Assembly (NCBI GenBank): GCA_022494885.1 | Contig: JAGVSM010002973.1 | Span: 1-64,000 of the forward strand | Length of the DNA: 64,000 nt | Reading direction: 5' to 3' | Origin: Micrasema longulum | Lineage: Eukaryota; Arthropoda; Insecta; Trichoptera; Brachycentridae | In this document: one piece after another, positions 46,401-57,518 of the stretch | Layout of the letters: each line of letters starts with the position of its first letter | How positions within the stretch are numbered: position 1 is the first letter of the stretch | The notes under the pieces: model-generated | Databases searched by the model: none | What the model was told of the DNA's origin: nothing | Seen by the model: only the letters and a program-made list of their open reading frames with translations | Translations under genes and position numbers: made by a program

Positions 46401-47565
46401 TTTTAATCTACAGGTTTCTTAAATACAGAAGTATCATAATTTATCATAATGTACGTGTAAACGTCCACAATTTAATATTATTAATATACGAGTATAATTA
46501 AATCATTATAATAATGACTAAACATAGTTTAATACATATTAATAACACGTGAATCAAGGTTCTACATAAAAAGCTACAATTGCATATTTTATAGTAGGTA
46601 CGGATGCTTTTTCGTAGACTTATTTTATTTTCCTTAATGGTGGGTAAATGCTCATTAAATGAAATAAAATCATCAATTATTGAGTTATTAAGCTCAGACT
46701 TCAGGATGCATTTGATCGCCGCATTTATTTCTGCAACGGAAATACTAATATAAACTTACCTGCTTAATATCGTAACGTTATTTTGATTATTTTAATAATG
46801 CACATAATTATGTATTTATTATTTAACTTTGTCATAACATCGAAAGGGACACGAGTTTCGAGTACCTAGGAGTAAATTTGTTTTTTAGGTAATTCAACAA
46901 AGATACACATGTATAAAACACAATTTGTAAATATTATTAAAAATTCGTCGATACAATTCCACATGCATACAACATTTTCAAAAACAAAATCACAAAACGT
47001 ATAGAAGTACGTTTGACATTCCAATGTTTTTTTTAGACTATTTCTTGTACAAAATAAGTTGTGAGCTTATACTTGCGGAATATTGTTAGTTCAAATTAAT
47101 TCCTAAAAGATTACAAACAAAAGTTGGGAAAGGATCATAAAATATGTCTTTCTCGCTATTTCGGCAGTATTTTCTATACGTTATATTCCCGACACATGTG
47201 AACCAAAGGTGTATGGCATGTTGCATTGTTTAAAAATGAAGGTAGCTCGAATATATCCCGATCTGTGAGTTTTCTCGATCCCGCATTTGTTGATATTTTA
47301 TTGAGAAGGTCGGTGTCTACTTTATGTAACGGAAAATGTGAAATCTGTAATTGGTCTTACTTCTTTAAATTGTTTGCTTATACTTTGTGTTTGTTAAAAA
47401 GACTGTATGATTTATATTATAAATGAAGTGGTAGTTTTTAAAAAGAGCTGCTAGGAACAGCAGACGTCGCATTCAACAGCTTGAAGGCGGCTGTATGGTG
47501 ATGGGATATTTACTCTGAGAAAACCAAATGCCGCATACTTAATGCCCTCATAAAACGTATCATTC
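46401..47565. other. AT-rich, no gene seen
   Basis: No feature supported; the frame 47226-47426 has no signature. Confidence 0.4.
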
Positions 47566-47569
47566 TCTA

Positions 47570-47945
47570 TGTTAATTCCAAACACCTCACTAGGGCCCGA
47601 AACAGCAAAATATTGAGTTTTGAAAATAAGTATCTAAGAATAAACTTCAGTGTGCGGTGGTTTGACTTTGTGAGGTATACAGGAATAAGAGAACGGACAC
47701 GAAAACTTCCGGTGACAACTGTTACTAAGCGGAGACGATACGGTTGGCTGGACTATTCACTGCGGACTGCGGACTGCGGATGCCTCCTGAGAGCCTTAAC
47801 CACGCTTGCGTACTTTAAATGGCATCAAATTCGGGACGTCCACTGGTGACTTCGTCGGCAGTTCATGTCAGAACTACGGGACGCGAACCTGACTTGGGAA
47901 GATGTACATGGGCTGGTAGTCGACAAAGATGCCTAAAGAATTTTT
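47570..47945 (+). mobile_element. RTE-like LINE C-terminus
   Basis: Reads RNSKILSFENKYLRINFSVR, WFDFVRYTGIRERTRKLPVT, TVTKRRRYGWLDY, then after a small GGACTGC expansion LRALTTLAYFKW. It finishes in a shifted frame with LRRQFMSELRDANLTWEDVH and GLVVDKDA. The R-RR--GWL-H and final LTWED---L--D blocks identify an RTE-like C-terminus. A related fragment is at 3171-3310. Confidence 0.65.
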
Positions 47946-49225
47946 ATGGACACCATATGCTACAACTAAGGAGAGGACGGGAATGAAAAAAGACAGCTTT
48001 TTAGAGATCTACGCGATTTTTGCATATAAATACCTAGCTACATAATAATGATGCAAGAATTTCATTTATAATAAATTGTCTAATAAAAGTAAAACTTATA
48101 TTGATATTTTTTTCTTACCGTTGAAGGCATTAATTTATTTGATATTTCCTGAGCATGCGAGGAAAACTGGCCATGCCAGAATTTTTGTTTATTGGCAAAT
48201 CAAGATTGAAGTTTTTACATAGTCACATACTAATAGTTTTGCTATTTAGTACACTTTTGATTTTGAGTTTCTTTTGCTTTGGATGGACAAGCGATTAGCA
48301 ATGTATTGTGTTAGTATGGAAGTTAAATTTTGTCAATATTTCCATTAGCAGATGTTCATTGACTAACTTAATCAATACGAGCATACAATTATCAATTTCG
48401 TAAAAACTTTGAGATATAAGTGGACTTGGAATTTTTTAAGTCAAAAATAACACCCAGCTCTAAAACTTTGTGAAAAAATTTCAAAATTGCAAAAAATTGA
48501 CTTGGCCAGTTTTCCATTTATGTAAACGATTTGTAATTTAATATTTTTATCTTCGAAATGTATATTATGCAGATACAAAGATATTTTTTTCGGTAGGTGG
48601 GCAGATACATTTTTGACATTTTCTATCTTTATTTTAATTTAAAATAAATAAATCTCGACCACTTTGTTTTTTTTGTTTCCTGGGAGAACGAGATCCGATA
48701 TAGCTTGGCGGAATCATCAATTCATTCTGCCGTTGTTGTCGTGTACCTTTCTGGTATTGGGACGCGGGCGCTGGCGCTGGATGAAGTATCTGGCGCCTCG
48801 GAGCGGCCAGAAGTGTGGGTGTTGTATTTACACAGTGACGTGACACGAAACACGGCGTGGCCGTACCTAAATACCAACTTCAGCGGTGCTATGCAACGAA
48901 CTTGTCCGTAGAACGGACGAAAATTGAACTAACGACGCCGGCACCATTTATTTATTTTTTTAATTTTTTTTTTATAAATCATATAACACAAAGTACTTAA
49001 CAAGTATAATACGTTGAATTACATTCCCAGGAGTTACAACAACTCAATTCGGGAGATAAATAATATTAGCATTTAAAAATAACACATATTGAGAACAACA
49101 AAGAAACAAAGCAAGTTTTACACCTTTATAACTAAATATACAACATCAATATACACGCCTAAATCTTTTTTTACACAAGCAGAATAAATATATATAAAAA
49201 AACGATTTTAAGAATTAAAAAAAGT
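47946..49225. other. No gene; balanced-composition block at 48660-48950
   Basis: The block at 48660-48950 has overlapping frames on both strands (48705-48911 + and 48634-48846 -) and higher GC. Near 48915-48945 a minus-strand B-box-like string (AGTTCAATTTTCGTCCG) may be a SINE head. I could not assign it. Confidence 0.35.
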
Positions 49226-49229
49226 AGTG

Positions 49230-49825
49230 AATCCACTCAGGGAGATAAGGTCATTAACATCACATGCCATGCAGATGATGCTGCCATAGTGATGATGAGA
49301 ACATATCCATCTCAGTTAGTAAACATCGGGATGCCTGAGAAATGTCGTATAGTACAATGAACACATGATTATTGGAAACATAATTATTGGAAACGTGTCA
49401 GACCAAGTCATGGTGTATACAACAGAGGCGAGGATAGATAGAGAGAAAATAAAAAATAAGAAAAACCAAGTAGAAAAACTAAATAGAAAAACTAAATAGA
49501 AAAACCAAATAACTGCTCAGAACGTCAGAGATAAAAGTACTACAGGCAATCGCAGGGAAACCTAAAAGAGGCAGAATCTAGAGTCAAGAAGTTAGACGCG
49601 ATACCCATTGCATAATAAATAGATGAAGGAGAGATTACGTCAATAATTCCATTAATCGACAGCTCTAAAATCCCCTATACCATTACTCACGAAATCCCAG
49701 CCGTTTGCCGTCTGCCCGGAAGACCACCCAGGAGAGGGAAGATCAGCTGAAACTCAAAGTCTCAGGAGTTAGCTTTTAGCTGATACCAAATTAATCGATC
49801 TTAACCGAGAAGAAGAAGATTAAAC
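49230..49825 (+). mobile_element. LINE reverse-transcriptase fragment
   Basis: The + strand reads KVINITCHADDAAIVMMRTY, where HADD stands for the YADD catalytic block. It continues NEHMIIGNIIIGNVSDQVMV (connection segment), KVLQAIAGKPKRGRI, a GRPPRRGK basic C-terminus and a GAA tail near 49808-49822. Frames shift several times. A 14-bp unit (AAAAACTAAATAG) is repeated in tandem at 49460-49510 within it. Confidence 0.65.
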
Positions 49826-49849
49826 TTTCCGAAATAATTTTCACACAGA

Positions 49850-50335
49850 TCTTCCAAGAAAGGGTTTAGGTAGAAGTCCTAAAAATTGAGTTGCGTTTTT
49901 TAATAAGCGAGTCTAGTTTTAAGTCAAACCAAGGGGTATTCCCTTGTTGTCGGTTACCTAATTATGGTTTACGTTTTAATTTACAGGAATCTAGTATGGT
50001 CTTAAAATGTTCAATAAACTTATTATAATTACAATTAATGTTATCTCTTGTGTTATGTGGAAATTTGTTAATTTCTAGATATGTTTTTAACATAGCATTG
50101 TCAATTTTTGGACCCAAAGATGACGGCGTAGAAAATCGGTTGTCATACTTTGATAATGTTCTAAAATCAAAATGTTATGATCACTGAGTGGATTGTCAAT
50201 ATTAGAAGACAATGTATTATTTCTGTTAGATAGAATGTGATCGATCAAAGAAGCATTAGTTTCAGTAGTTCTCGTAGGAAATTTCTTATTGCATATAAAA
50301 AAAATATAAGATTCTAATGTATTAGTATACACTCT
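49850..50335 (-). mobile_element. LINE endonuclease C-terminus and linker
   Basis: Minus strand: FPTRTTETNASLIDHILSNR, then NIDNPLSDHNILILEH, the LIDHI--N ... SDH block closing the AP-endonuclease domain of Jockey-type LINEs. A frameshifted continuation reads GIPWFDLKLDSLIKKRN, the usual linker to the reverse transcriptase. It is the only endonuclease remnant in the window. Confidence 0.75.
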
Positions 50336-50851
50336 TGAACACTAAGAAAGTCTACTCAATTATTGTACATACACCTACAGATAAATTTGTTGCACAATAA
50401 TCCGAACCAGCGTGCACATAGCACACTAACTTACCGTATCAGATCCTTAAGGATCATTGTCCGGAATATTCTGGTTCTTGACCTCGAAAATAGACCTAGC
50501 TAATATAACAGTAAGATTCACACATTAGTGAATATCTCTGTGCCCAGAGCACATTGTTGTTTACTGTCCAGTACCTTCATATATCGATGTAACGAGTTAT
50601 CTTCGCCATAACGTATACGGTATAATATCATTAGGCTAATGCCAATTTCGCGAGACTACATTTCGACCAAACAGTTTTTTAAATTTACCATAAAAGCCAG
50701 TATTAAAGTAAGTACAAGAACAAAACAACAAGAGACATTTTAGTTAGACTAGATTTTTAATAACCTTTTGGTAAGTAGTGAAAAGCTATTTCAATACAAG
50801 ATTGATTAATAAATAGGTACAACATAGATGAAAATCTAAGTATTTACATGC

Positions 50852-50955
50852 CTTATGATCTGACATGGGTTGGTTTAAAAGTGACTATTTCCACACGGTG
50901 TAACGTTCACCCTTTTATGCACCGATATGCCTTCAATTTGTCTATCCACCAAAGA
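50852..50955 (-). mobile_element. Repeat family E, copy 10
   Basis: CTTATGATCTGACATGGGTT, CCACACGGTGTAACGTTCAC and TATGCCTTCAATTTGTC match family E in reverse. Confidence 0.6.
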
Positions 50956-51006
50956 GTTTAATGGTACGATTTAAATGGATTTATAATATAATGGCTAAAA
51001 ATAATA

Positions 51007-51768
51007 TTTTTATTTTATTTTATTTAGGAAACCAACAGCTCTACATACATATTTATAATAAACCAACAGATTTAGTGTATAAACTCAAAACTAATAACAG
51101 ATTTCTACAAAGTATACAAAGTTAGTCCAGAAAATATATTACATATTAAATAAATACATATAAGTTTATAACATATAAAAATGTTATTTTCATGTACTCG
51201 TAAATATTTTTCAATGATCAAATAATTTATTTTTAATTTTTTAAGAACAGTAAGTTATTGAAAATTGGGTGGGATTAGAACAAGGATGCTTGAAGAGAGG
51301 ATAAGGAGGGGAAGGGAGATGCACATATTTATTATTATAATGTCTAGCAAGTTACATAATTCATTTTAAGTGTAAATTTTAAATCTGACAGAGTGATGTA
51401 TGTGTAATCTATGTCTTTAAATTTTGTATTGTACACTGAAAAAGTCCTACGAAAAAAAAAAAATTTAAAATACGATGTTTTACTTATTGGTACATGAAAC
51501 TGGTGGTACCGTCTACAAATCCTGGCTGGCACATGTATTGTTATTAAACTAAGTAGTTCTGTACAGTCAATTATTCCTGTCATCATTTTGTGAAGCAGTA
51601 GTTGGTCCGCACACACTCTGCGATATTGTAGAGAAGTGATTCCATGGTAGGTGGAGGCAGTGAGAGTTGATACATAAGAAATACCGGTTTTGTAATTTTA
51701 GGATCTATATAAATTTGTTTTGAATATTTTTTATTCTTATTATATATATGGCATACTGGGGATTCCAT
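51007..51768 (-). mobile_element. Jockey-like LINE C-terminus with 3' UTR
   Basis: Coding blocks on the minus strand: PPPTMESLLYNIAECVRTNY (51583-51768 frame), then CADQLLLHKMMTGIIDCTEL, LSLITIHVPARICRRYHQFH and VPISKTSYFK, followed by FSVYNTKFKDIDYTYITLSD in the 51344-51616 frame. LFLHK--NG-IDC-ELLSLI-F-VP is a strong Jockey-family signature. The UTR (51007-51343) is shared with 12041-12440. Frames overlap by a shift near 51600. Confidence 0.82.
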
Positions 51769-51897
51769 ATCTGAGGTGCGTATTCCAAATGGCTTCTGAC
51801 AAACGTATAATATATTATAAAAAAAGAATGCTCGTGCGAATTTTTCCTGTAATTCGAATTATTCTATATATTAAGTTCTCTTAATGTTAAGCTATTA

Positions 51898-52285
51898 TGA
51901 GGAAAAGTGTACAAGTTTGGATTTTGTCTAAGGGAAGAGACCATTGCAGGAGACTGCTTCGAGATATTGCATAGATTTATATACTATTAAGCGTGTTGTC
52001 CAGATGTTTATTGAAATATATATTTATGAATTATTTTTTTAAATGTTAAGATGTATGAATGTGGAAGAGGCTAGGAGTGTATGCCAGGATAGACGTGTGT
52101 GGCGGTCCATTCTCTCTGCCTACCCTTACGGGGAAATGGCGTGATGGTAGTAGTAGTAGTAGTTTAATAATATCCATGCTTTCACTTTTAATTATGTTGT
52201 ATCCCAACTCAACACAGGGCTCTTGGCCTCATGGAGTTAGGTATACGTCATTATTTTTTCTAAAATATGTGTATTTGTATGTATT
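51898..52285 (+). mobile_element. Repeat H copy 2, with a LINE tip inserted
   Basis: Matches 11518-11800 on both sides of a 52042-52165 insert. Shared blocks are GGGAAGAGACCATTGCAGGA, GCGTGTTGTCCAGATGTTTA, ATCCCAACTCAACACAGGGC and CTCTTGGCC. Confidence 0.75.
52055..52165 (+). mobile_element. LINE 3' tip, EEAR...SAYPYG family
   Basis: The frame 52055-52144 reads MNVEEARSVCQDRRVWRSIL then SAYPYGEMA and a stop, followed by a TAG trinucleotide tail (52147-52163). R--W-S-LSAYP-GEMA is a frequent insect LINE ending. It interrupts repeat H. Confidence 0.78.
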
Positions 52286-52862
52286 GTCGGCCTCGTGGTG
52301 TAATGGTCAGCTTGTTTACCTACCAAGCAAGAGGTCTCGGGTTCGATTCCCGACATGGTTGATATGAAATATTTATTAAAAGGGGTGTTTTCACACCATA
52401 ATATTTTAATGTCCCTGGACTGGTCCTGAGGCGTAAGACTGATTATTTTACATCATGTAACAAAAATGATCAAGATACTCTAAGATTGTTGTACCAATGC
52501 AGTGCCCCATTAGGTGTGGAAAGGGAATGACGCTGATGATGCTTCTTAAGCTTTAGAAGACCAGTCATGCACTTTTTAGGGTACTCGTAACACCGCTTTA
52601 AAACACTAGTAAGCAGTAATATTCCATTAAAACCTTAACACAAAAGAAACCCAAGACCTCTTGCATGAAAGCCTAACGTTCTTACTGCCTAACCATTGAA
52701 TAGATAGAATATATAGTTATTATTACTGTTATCTATTTTTTGTTTATGAATGCAAAGGAGATATTTTCCTAATTTCAAATAAATATTTGTTCGTATGTAA
52801 TTGAAGAATTTTTATTGGTACTCGTAAATAGTTGCATACATACGAGTAGGTGATTGTATAAT
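52285..52862 (+). mobile_element. SINE A composite, copy 2
   Basis: Well preserved SINE A (head GGCCTCGTGGTGTAATGGTC, B box GGGTTCGATTCCCGACATGG, body through ATGACGCTGATGATGC) followed by the same extended tail as 44521-44822. A reverse-oriented tRNA-like head lies at 52648-52706 (CCCAAGACCTCTTGCATGAA). Confidence 0.82.
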
Positions 52863-52904
52863 TAATAAGCGTAAGATTGAAGGTTCATGTAATACAAAAT
52901 ATCA

Positions 52905-52975
52905 AGATACGCTACGGTCGGTGTACCAATGCAATACCCTATGCATCATTAGGTGCAAAAAGGGAATGATGATAA
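52905..52975 (+). mobile_element. SINE A, distal end only
   Basis: CAAGATACGCTACGGTCGGT, GTACCAATGCAATACCCTAT and GGGAATGATGATAATG correspond to the last third of SINE A. Confidence 0.65.
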
Positions 52976-52998
52976 TGATTTCTATGAATAAATAAATC

Positions 52999-53345
52999 AA
53001 CAAATTACAACAGGGATGAAGAATACCTTAAATAAGGGAATATGGAAGTCAAGGCATTTACAGGGCTTATGACCTGTCATTAGCTGGTTTAAGTGGCCAC
53101 TTTACACACTGTGTAACATTCACCATTTAGCCTATGTTTGAACGTCCATATTTCTTCAATTCTTCCATCTGTTGATTTTAGTGAAGTTAAAGAGCAGGTC
53201 ATAAGCCCTGTAAATGCCTTGACTTCCATATTCCCTTATTTAAGGTATTCTCCATCCCTGTTGTAATTTGTTAATCTTAATGACCCCCGAGGGGGTGAAA
53301 TCCAGTCTTTTGTCTATGAACATTTGGACAAACTCAAATATTGTA
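52999..53345. mobile_element. Repeat family E, hairpin copy 8
   Basis: Arms 53001-53076 and 53195-53270 (76 bp each) are reverse complements with one mismatch. They start CAAATTACAACAGGGATG and end CATCCCTGTTGTAATTTG, around a 118-bp spacer holding the CACTTTACACACTGTGTAAC block. The right arm is a second, inverted copy of the distal end of family E. Downstream, 53275-53345 carries the GAGGGGGTGAAATCCAG and TTTGGACAAACTCAAATATT segment. Confidence 0.85.
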
Positions 53346-53700
53346 ATAAATTAATCGATAATATCTGTTTCTTAGAGGATAAAACACAGGAGTCCATTTT
53401 TTTCCGTTTTGGTCCGTATCCAACGATGTGCAGAAATTATCGCAATAAGCTATTTTATGCATGAATAAAACACCAAAGTCCACTTTCCTCATAAAAATGC
53501 TTTTTAAGTTAAAATAAAATTATGAAGTCCACTTTGTTTTATGACAAAAAACATCAGTAGTCCCCAGATACGCTTATTTAAAATGTATTTTTATTAACAA
53601 GATAATCATTATATTACATTGAAAGTTCTTTGAAATTACCTCATTTTGTTCAAAAGTGATCATGTCTTAAAAATAGCACAATCACAAAATCTTGTTTCTT

Positions 53701-54060
53701 AAACATTTCGTTCAATGTTTAAAAAGGCTATAAAAAATAGATAGTGGAGCTAGGTAGAAGTAAAACGGATTGTCTCATTCGCCCATACCAATGCTGAATC
53801 AACTGCTCCACAACTGTATGGCTTATGTTAGGTTTTTGTTGTTTTCATTGTGTGTTTTGTAATATAAATAATATAGATGTATATAAATACCTTGTTTTTT
53901 AAGTGAAGTGAGTCTTCTTTGTTTATTCTCAAATGTAATAAAAAAAAACTAAATTGTTAAGTGTCCTCGGCACGGGAAACCCCAGTGAGGTCACATTATT
54001 TTTATTATTAATTTATAGTTTGTAAGCGAAAAATATGAATAAATAAAATAAAATAAATAC
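53701..54060 (+). mobile_element. LINE 3' end, copy 2
   Basis: Nearly the same as 34955-35330 in the opposite orientation: TTCAATGTTTAAAAAGGCTA, GGAGCTAGGTAGAAGTAAAA, CCATACCAATGCTGAATCAA and GGCACGGGAAACCCCAGTGA, ending in an AATAAATAAAATAAAATAAA tail. In this copy the frame is broken (MFKKAIKNR then stop) whereas copy 1 is open to the end. Confidence 0.85.
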
Positions 54061-54161
54061 ATGTGATTCCTGAGGTTTATCCTTTACGGTACAGATATTA
54101 TTAGCTACTTTTATTTTTCACATATGAATGCTTATTACCTTACATCGGTAAATGTATTACC

Positions 54162-54791
54162 CATAGAATTAAGAATAGTCCAGAAACCGCACACGCATAT
54201 CAAACAGAAGGTGACTCAACTACTCATAAATGAGTAGGTTTATGTTTTGACCCATTAGTTTCTTTGTAAACGTCGCTCAGTACGCAACTCCTGATTTGAA
54301 TTCAACTATGCCGTGTTGTGTCCTTTTAAAGTGTAGAAATACTGCTAGGATCTTAAAGAAACAGGATGCAATCACATTTCATGTGTAATTAGCAAATGAA
54401 TGTGTATTTGGCCGACATAATCTTCAAAACATCAAATACTCGTATTATTTAACATGATATAAAAATATCCGTTTTATGTAAAATAAAATTTGTTTTATAT
54501 TTTATGTTTAAAGTTCATTAATTCAATTACTCTTATTAAATGACCCTGTACTTATCTACTCTGTTGTGTCAATCAATATTTCCGCGTGCACAATAAAATT
54601 TTAGAGAAATTAACAGATTGCTTTTTTTTACCTTACATTTGTTTTAATTTTTTTTTCCCATCAAGCAACATTACGCTGTGACCTCACGAACGCGCGTGGC
54701 GAAAGTAGGGCATAGTGGGGGAATTATTGGACACAGTCCGATGTATTCAAATATTATTCTACGCTCCTTCTGGACTATTCTTAGTTCTATG
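54162..54791 (+). mobile_element. P-type DNA transposon, internally deleted
   Basis: Perfect 8-bp target duplications GTATTACC (54154-54161 and 54792-54799) flank 24-bp terminal inverted repeats with one mismatch (left starts CATAGAATTAAGAATAGT; right ends ACTATTCTTAGTTCTATG). P elements make 8-bp duplications and start CAT. The 630-bp body carries the beginning of a THAP finger and then non-coding sequence, so it is an internal-deletion derivative. The exact duplication implies recent insertion. Confidence 0.92.
54308..54388 (+). pseudogene. THAP zinc-finger start of P-type transposase
   Basis: A 26-codon frame: MPCCVLLKCRNTARILKKQD then AITFHV and a stop. MP-C-x4-C and FH are the first half of the C2CH THAP finger that binds transposon ends in P-element transposase. 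The second Cys and His and all of the RNase H-like domain are missing because of the internal deletion. It is better conserved than the 10565-10645 copy. Confidence 0.65.
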
Positions 54792-54860
54792 GTATTACCT
54801 TATTTTTTCTCATTATTTTTATTAGTACCTTATAATTCAATTGGCACACTTGTAGTATGA

Positions 54861-55058
54861 GAATGTGAAGAGGAAGAGGAGACCGCAGATCACGTTCTAT
54901 TTAACTGCAGATCGTTACCTAATGACGAACTTTTGTCAGAAATTTTCTTACTGGGTCTATCTTTTCCACTTAATATTCAGCATCTTCTTTCCTCGAACTG
55001 TCCTATAGTCAATAGTGTGATAGTCAAACAATTAAGGAATTACAAAAAAAATATCTAA
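54861..55058 (+). pseudogene. LINE C-terminal zinc-knuckle-like end
   Basis: A 65-codon frame: ECEEEEETADHVLFNCRSLP, NDELLSEIFLLGLSFPLNIQ, then LLSSNCPIVNSVIVKQLRNY and a stop. C-EEEET--HVLF-C is the C-terminal Cys-His block following the RNase H domain of Jockey/I/R1-type LINEs. The upstream Cys pair is missing. Confidence 0.7.
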
Positions 55059-55064
55059 GACGCG

Positions 55065-56860
55065 AAGTATATATTCTTACAAACGAAATAATTTACGTAA
55101 TTAAAATTATGTAAATTAAATAAATTACTTATTATTATTTTATTGTTCAGCCCTGTTTTATAAGTTGTTTACGTGTGATCCGCTCATTAAATGTTGTCAA
55201 ATCTTTCGTTAATTTGCAACAATTTTGCAACCTAGCAACAAAAACATTGGTAAATTAAGGCATGTATCACTCAAATTTGGGTGCTTTGCCGAGAAAGGAA
55301 AAATAAACTTACAGTATGAAATGCCGATTATTAATCATGTAGGTTCGTGAACTTAGAATGACCGATCGTGTGCCTCGGAAACAATGATTTTTTAGAGGTA
55401 TTTTATTAATACCAATATCATATGAAGAAAAACTGATTATATAAACGCAAATTAAAAAATATAAAAAATGACTCGAGTCCTTCGTGCAAAGTATCAAAGC
55501 AACAGTCATGTTTTTTATGTGTACGTTTGTGTTTATATGATGTGAAAAGTGCTTATTTCCCCCAGCTCTTTGTTGCGAAATCACAATTAAAGAGATTGAT
55601 ACAATGTGGCTTCGAGACAAAAGGAAGTGTGTGTCGAATTCCTGAGACCTATTATTATACTACCTATTTAGATTTACCTGTAGTAGACTGTTTCAGCCAT
55701 CTGAGGAGAGTGAGACCAGAGATCAAGGGTGGGTCAAAGTTCGTATCGTGTCCATGCGTCGGGATCCTCGTCTGTATCTAGTGGAGAGAGGAAGACAGTC
55801 GTAGTCGTGGTCAAGTTTCTCATATTTCTTCTGACCAAGAAGAGTCGGACTATTTTTTTTGTATGAGTTTTACGTAACTTTAACTACTCTCATTATTACG
55901 ACACTCCCATCCGCACAGGATGGTTATTATTTATTTATTTATATATATACTACGGCGGATAAATTTCCTTAAGAGGATATGCGTCGAGGAGCGGCTTGAT
56001 GAATCTGAATATGTATTCGAATATAGTTTTTCTGTAACTCTCTCGCAGACGCCTCCGCGAATACTGAGCGAAAAATATAACTACACGTCGGACTGATTAT
56101 GACTAGTTAAAATCTACAAATCGATGTCTCATATTTCTGTTTTCCGCACGCCAAAACATAACCAATTCAATTTTTTCAATAAGATTATCGGGATTTTTTT
56201 TTATTTATCACCTAGTTTTGCTTTTTTCAAAACAAAGTTGTCGTTTTATGTACATCCAAAAACGGCAGATAAAACTAGCCTTTACGGGCTTTTGGATAGT
56301 CCTAGCTCCTATAAAAGACAATTTATCAACAAAAAAAACAATTAGAACACTTCAATGATGGATAGTGTGTAAAAAAATCATTGCTTTATCATCGATTCAA
56401 GGAGAAAATGCGAGAAAACTTTTGAATGAAAAAAGTCAGACCGTGCATTCTCTTAAGGCAATTTATTCCTACCTACTCAAACCGAGAAAATATACTGTAA
56501 ATATTTATTGTAAAACATTGTTTTTTTTACATAAAAAAAATAATAAATCAATTTAACTCAAAAGTAAAATTCTTACTATACTTTAAGGAGAGGAGGGGGA
56601 AGAAAATCAATATTATAATATTCAAATCACTGCATAGGTACACCAAATGCAGCGAATTCGTAACATTTGAACGTACCTAGTTATGCTGAAAGCAGCCAGC
56701 CATATAAAGGTGAAACAGAGATAATAGCACTTCTGTGAAACAGGTGAGTGATCGAATCTACTCAACAGTAGAAATGTTTTTTACTTTTCCAAATGATCAT
56801 CTTTTTTGCAATACAAAAAAGAATTGAGTGATGTATATGACAAGATTTAATGATTTTAAA
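55065..56860. other. Unassigned; balanced block at 55650-56110
   Basis: The block at 55650-56110 has higher GC, including ISSDQEESDYF in one + frame, but no domain I can name and no matching splice sites. Frames at 56124-56345 and 56365-56556 (+) are adjacent and unassigned. Confidence 0.35.
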
Positions 56861-56862
56861 AA

Positions 56863-57009
56863 TCTGGCTGACCACACAACCTAAGATGCGCATTTTGCAG
56901 AAAACAGCCAGCCCAAGCAAAACTCTGTGTTTTGTGTCATTATGTATTGAGCATTTAATTCTGGCTGACTACACAACCTAAAATATGCATTTCGCAGAAA
57001 ACGGCCAGG
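56863..57009. repeat. Direct repeat, each unit a CTGGCTG...CAGCCAG palindrome
   Basis: Units of about 49 bp at 56863-56911 and 56960-57009 share CTGGCTGACCACACAACCTA, GCGCATTTTGCAGAAAAC and (C/G)GCCAG. Each begins CTGGCTG and ends CAGCCAG or CGGCCAG, so each can snap back. Confidence 0.8.
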
Positions 57010-57518
57010 AATGGAACCTCGTCCGAACTCAGAATATATGAGGCGACATTCATTTTCATGACATTTTGACATCGTGGAATTTTCAGAAGGTGATTATTAC
57101 ATATTTTTTTAAAGCGGCCCGGCGGTTTTCAAACCCGCACCTATTCCACCTGAAGAAACTATGGAAAAATAAAAAAAAACCCCAATATGTTACTGAAATA
57201 TATTTCAAGTAATTTTAAAGCCTTTTTTTTCGATTACTGCATTATTTGTTTTTGGTGTACGGTGTTTTAAAAAAGTACTTATTATAATCATTATTTTTTA
57301 TCGTGCATGTTTTTTTTATAATACTTCTTTGGACATAAGTGAAATATGAAAAACTGACCCGTGTGTAATTACTATTCGTCTCGGGAACCCTAAGGACAGG
57401 ACAATGGAGATTAAATTAAATCATAATGTTAGTTGTTAGTAAATACTAACGCAGAACCTTAGGGTAAATAGCATGATTCATCATAGGAAAGTATCAAAAC
57501 CCATCCACAATATATTTC

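Noticed and set aside
48634..48911. Gene at the GC-richer block
   Set aside because: Two opposite frames of similar length, no signature, and a possible SINE head at its edge.
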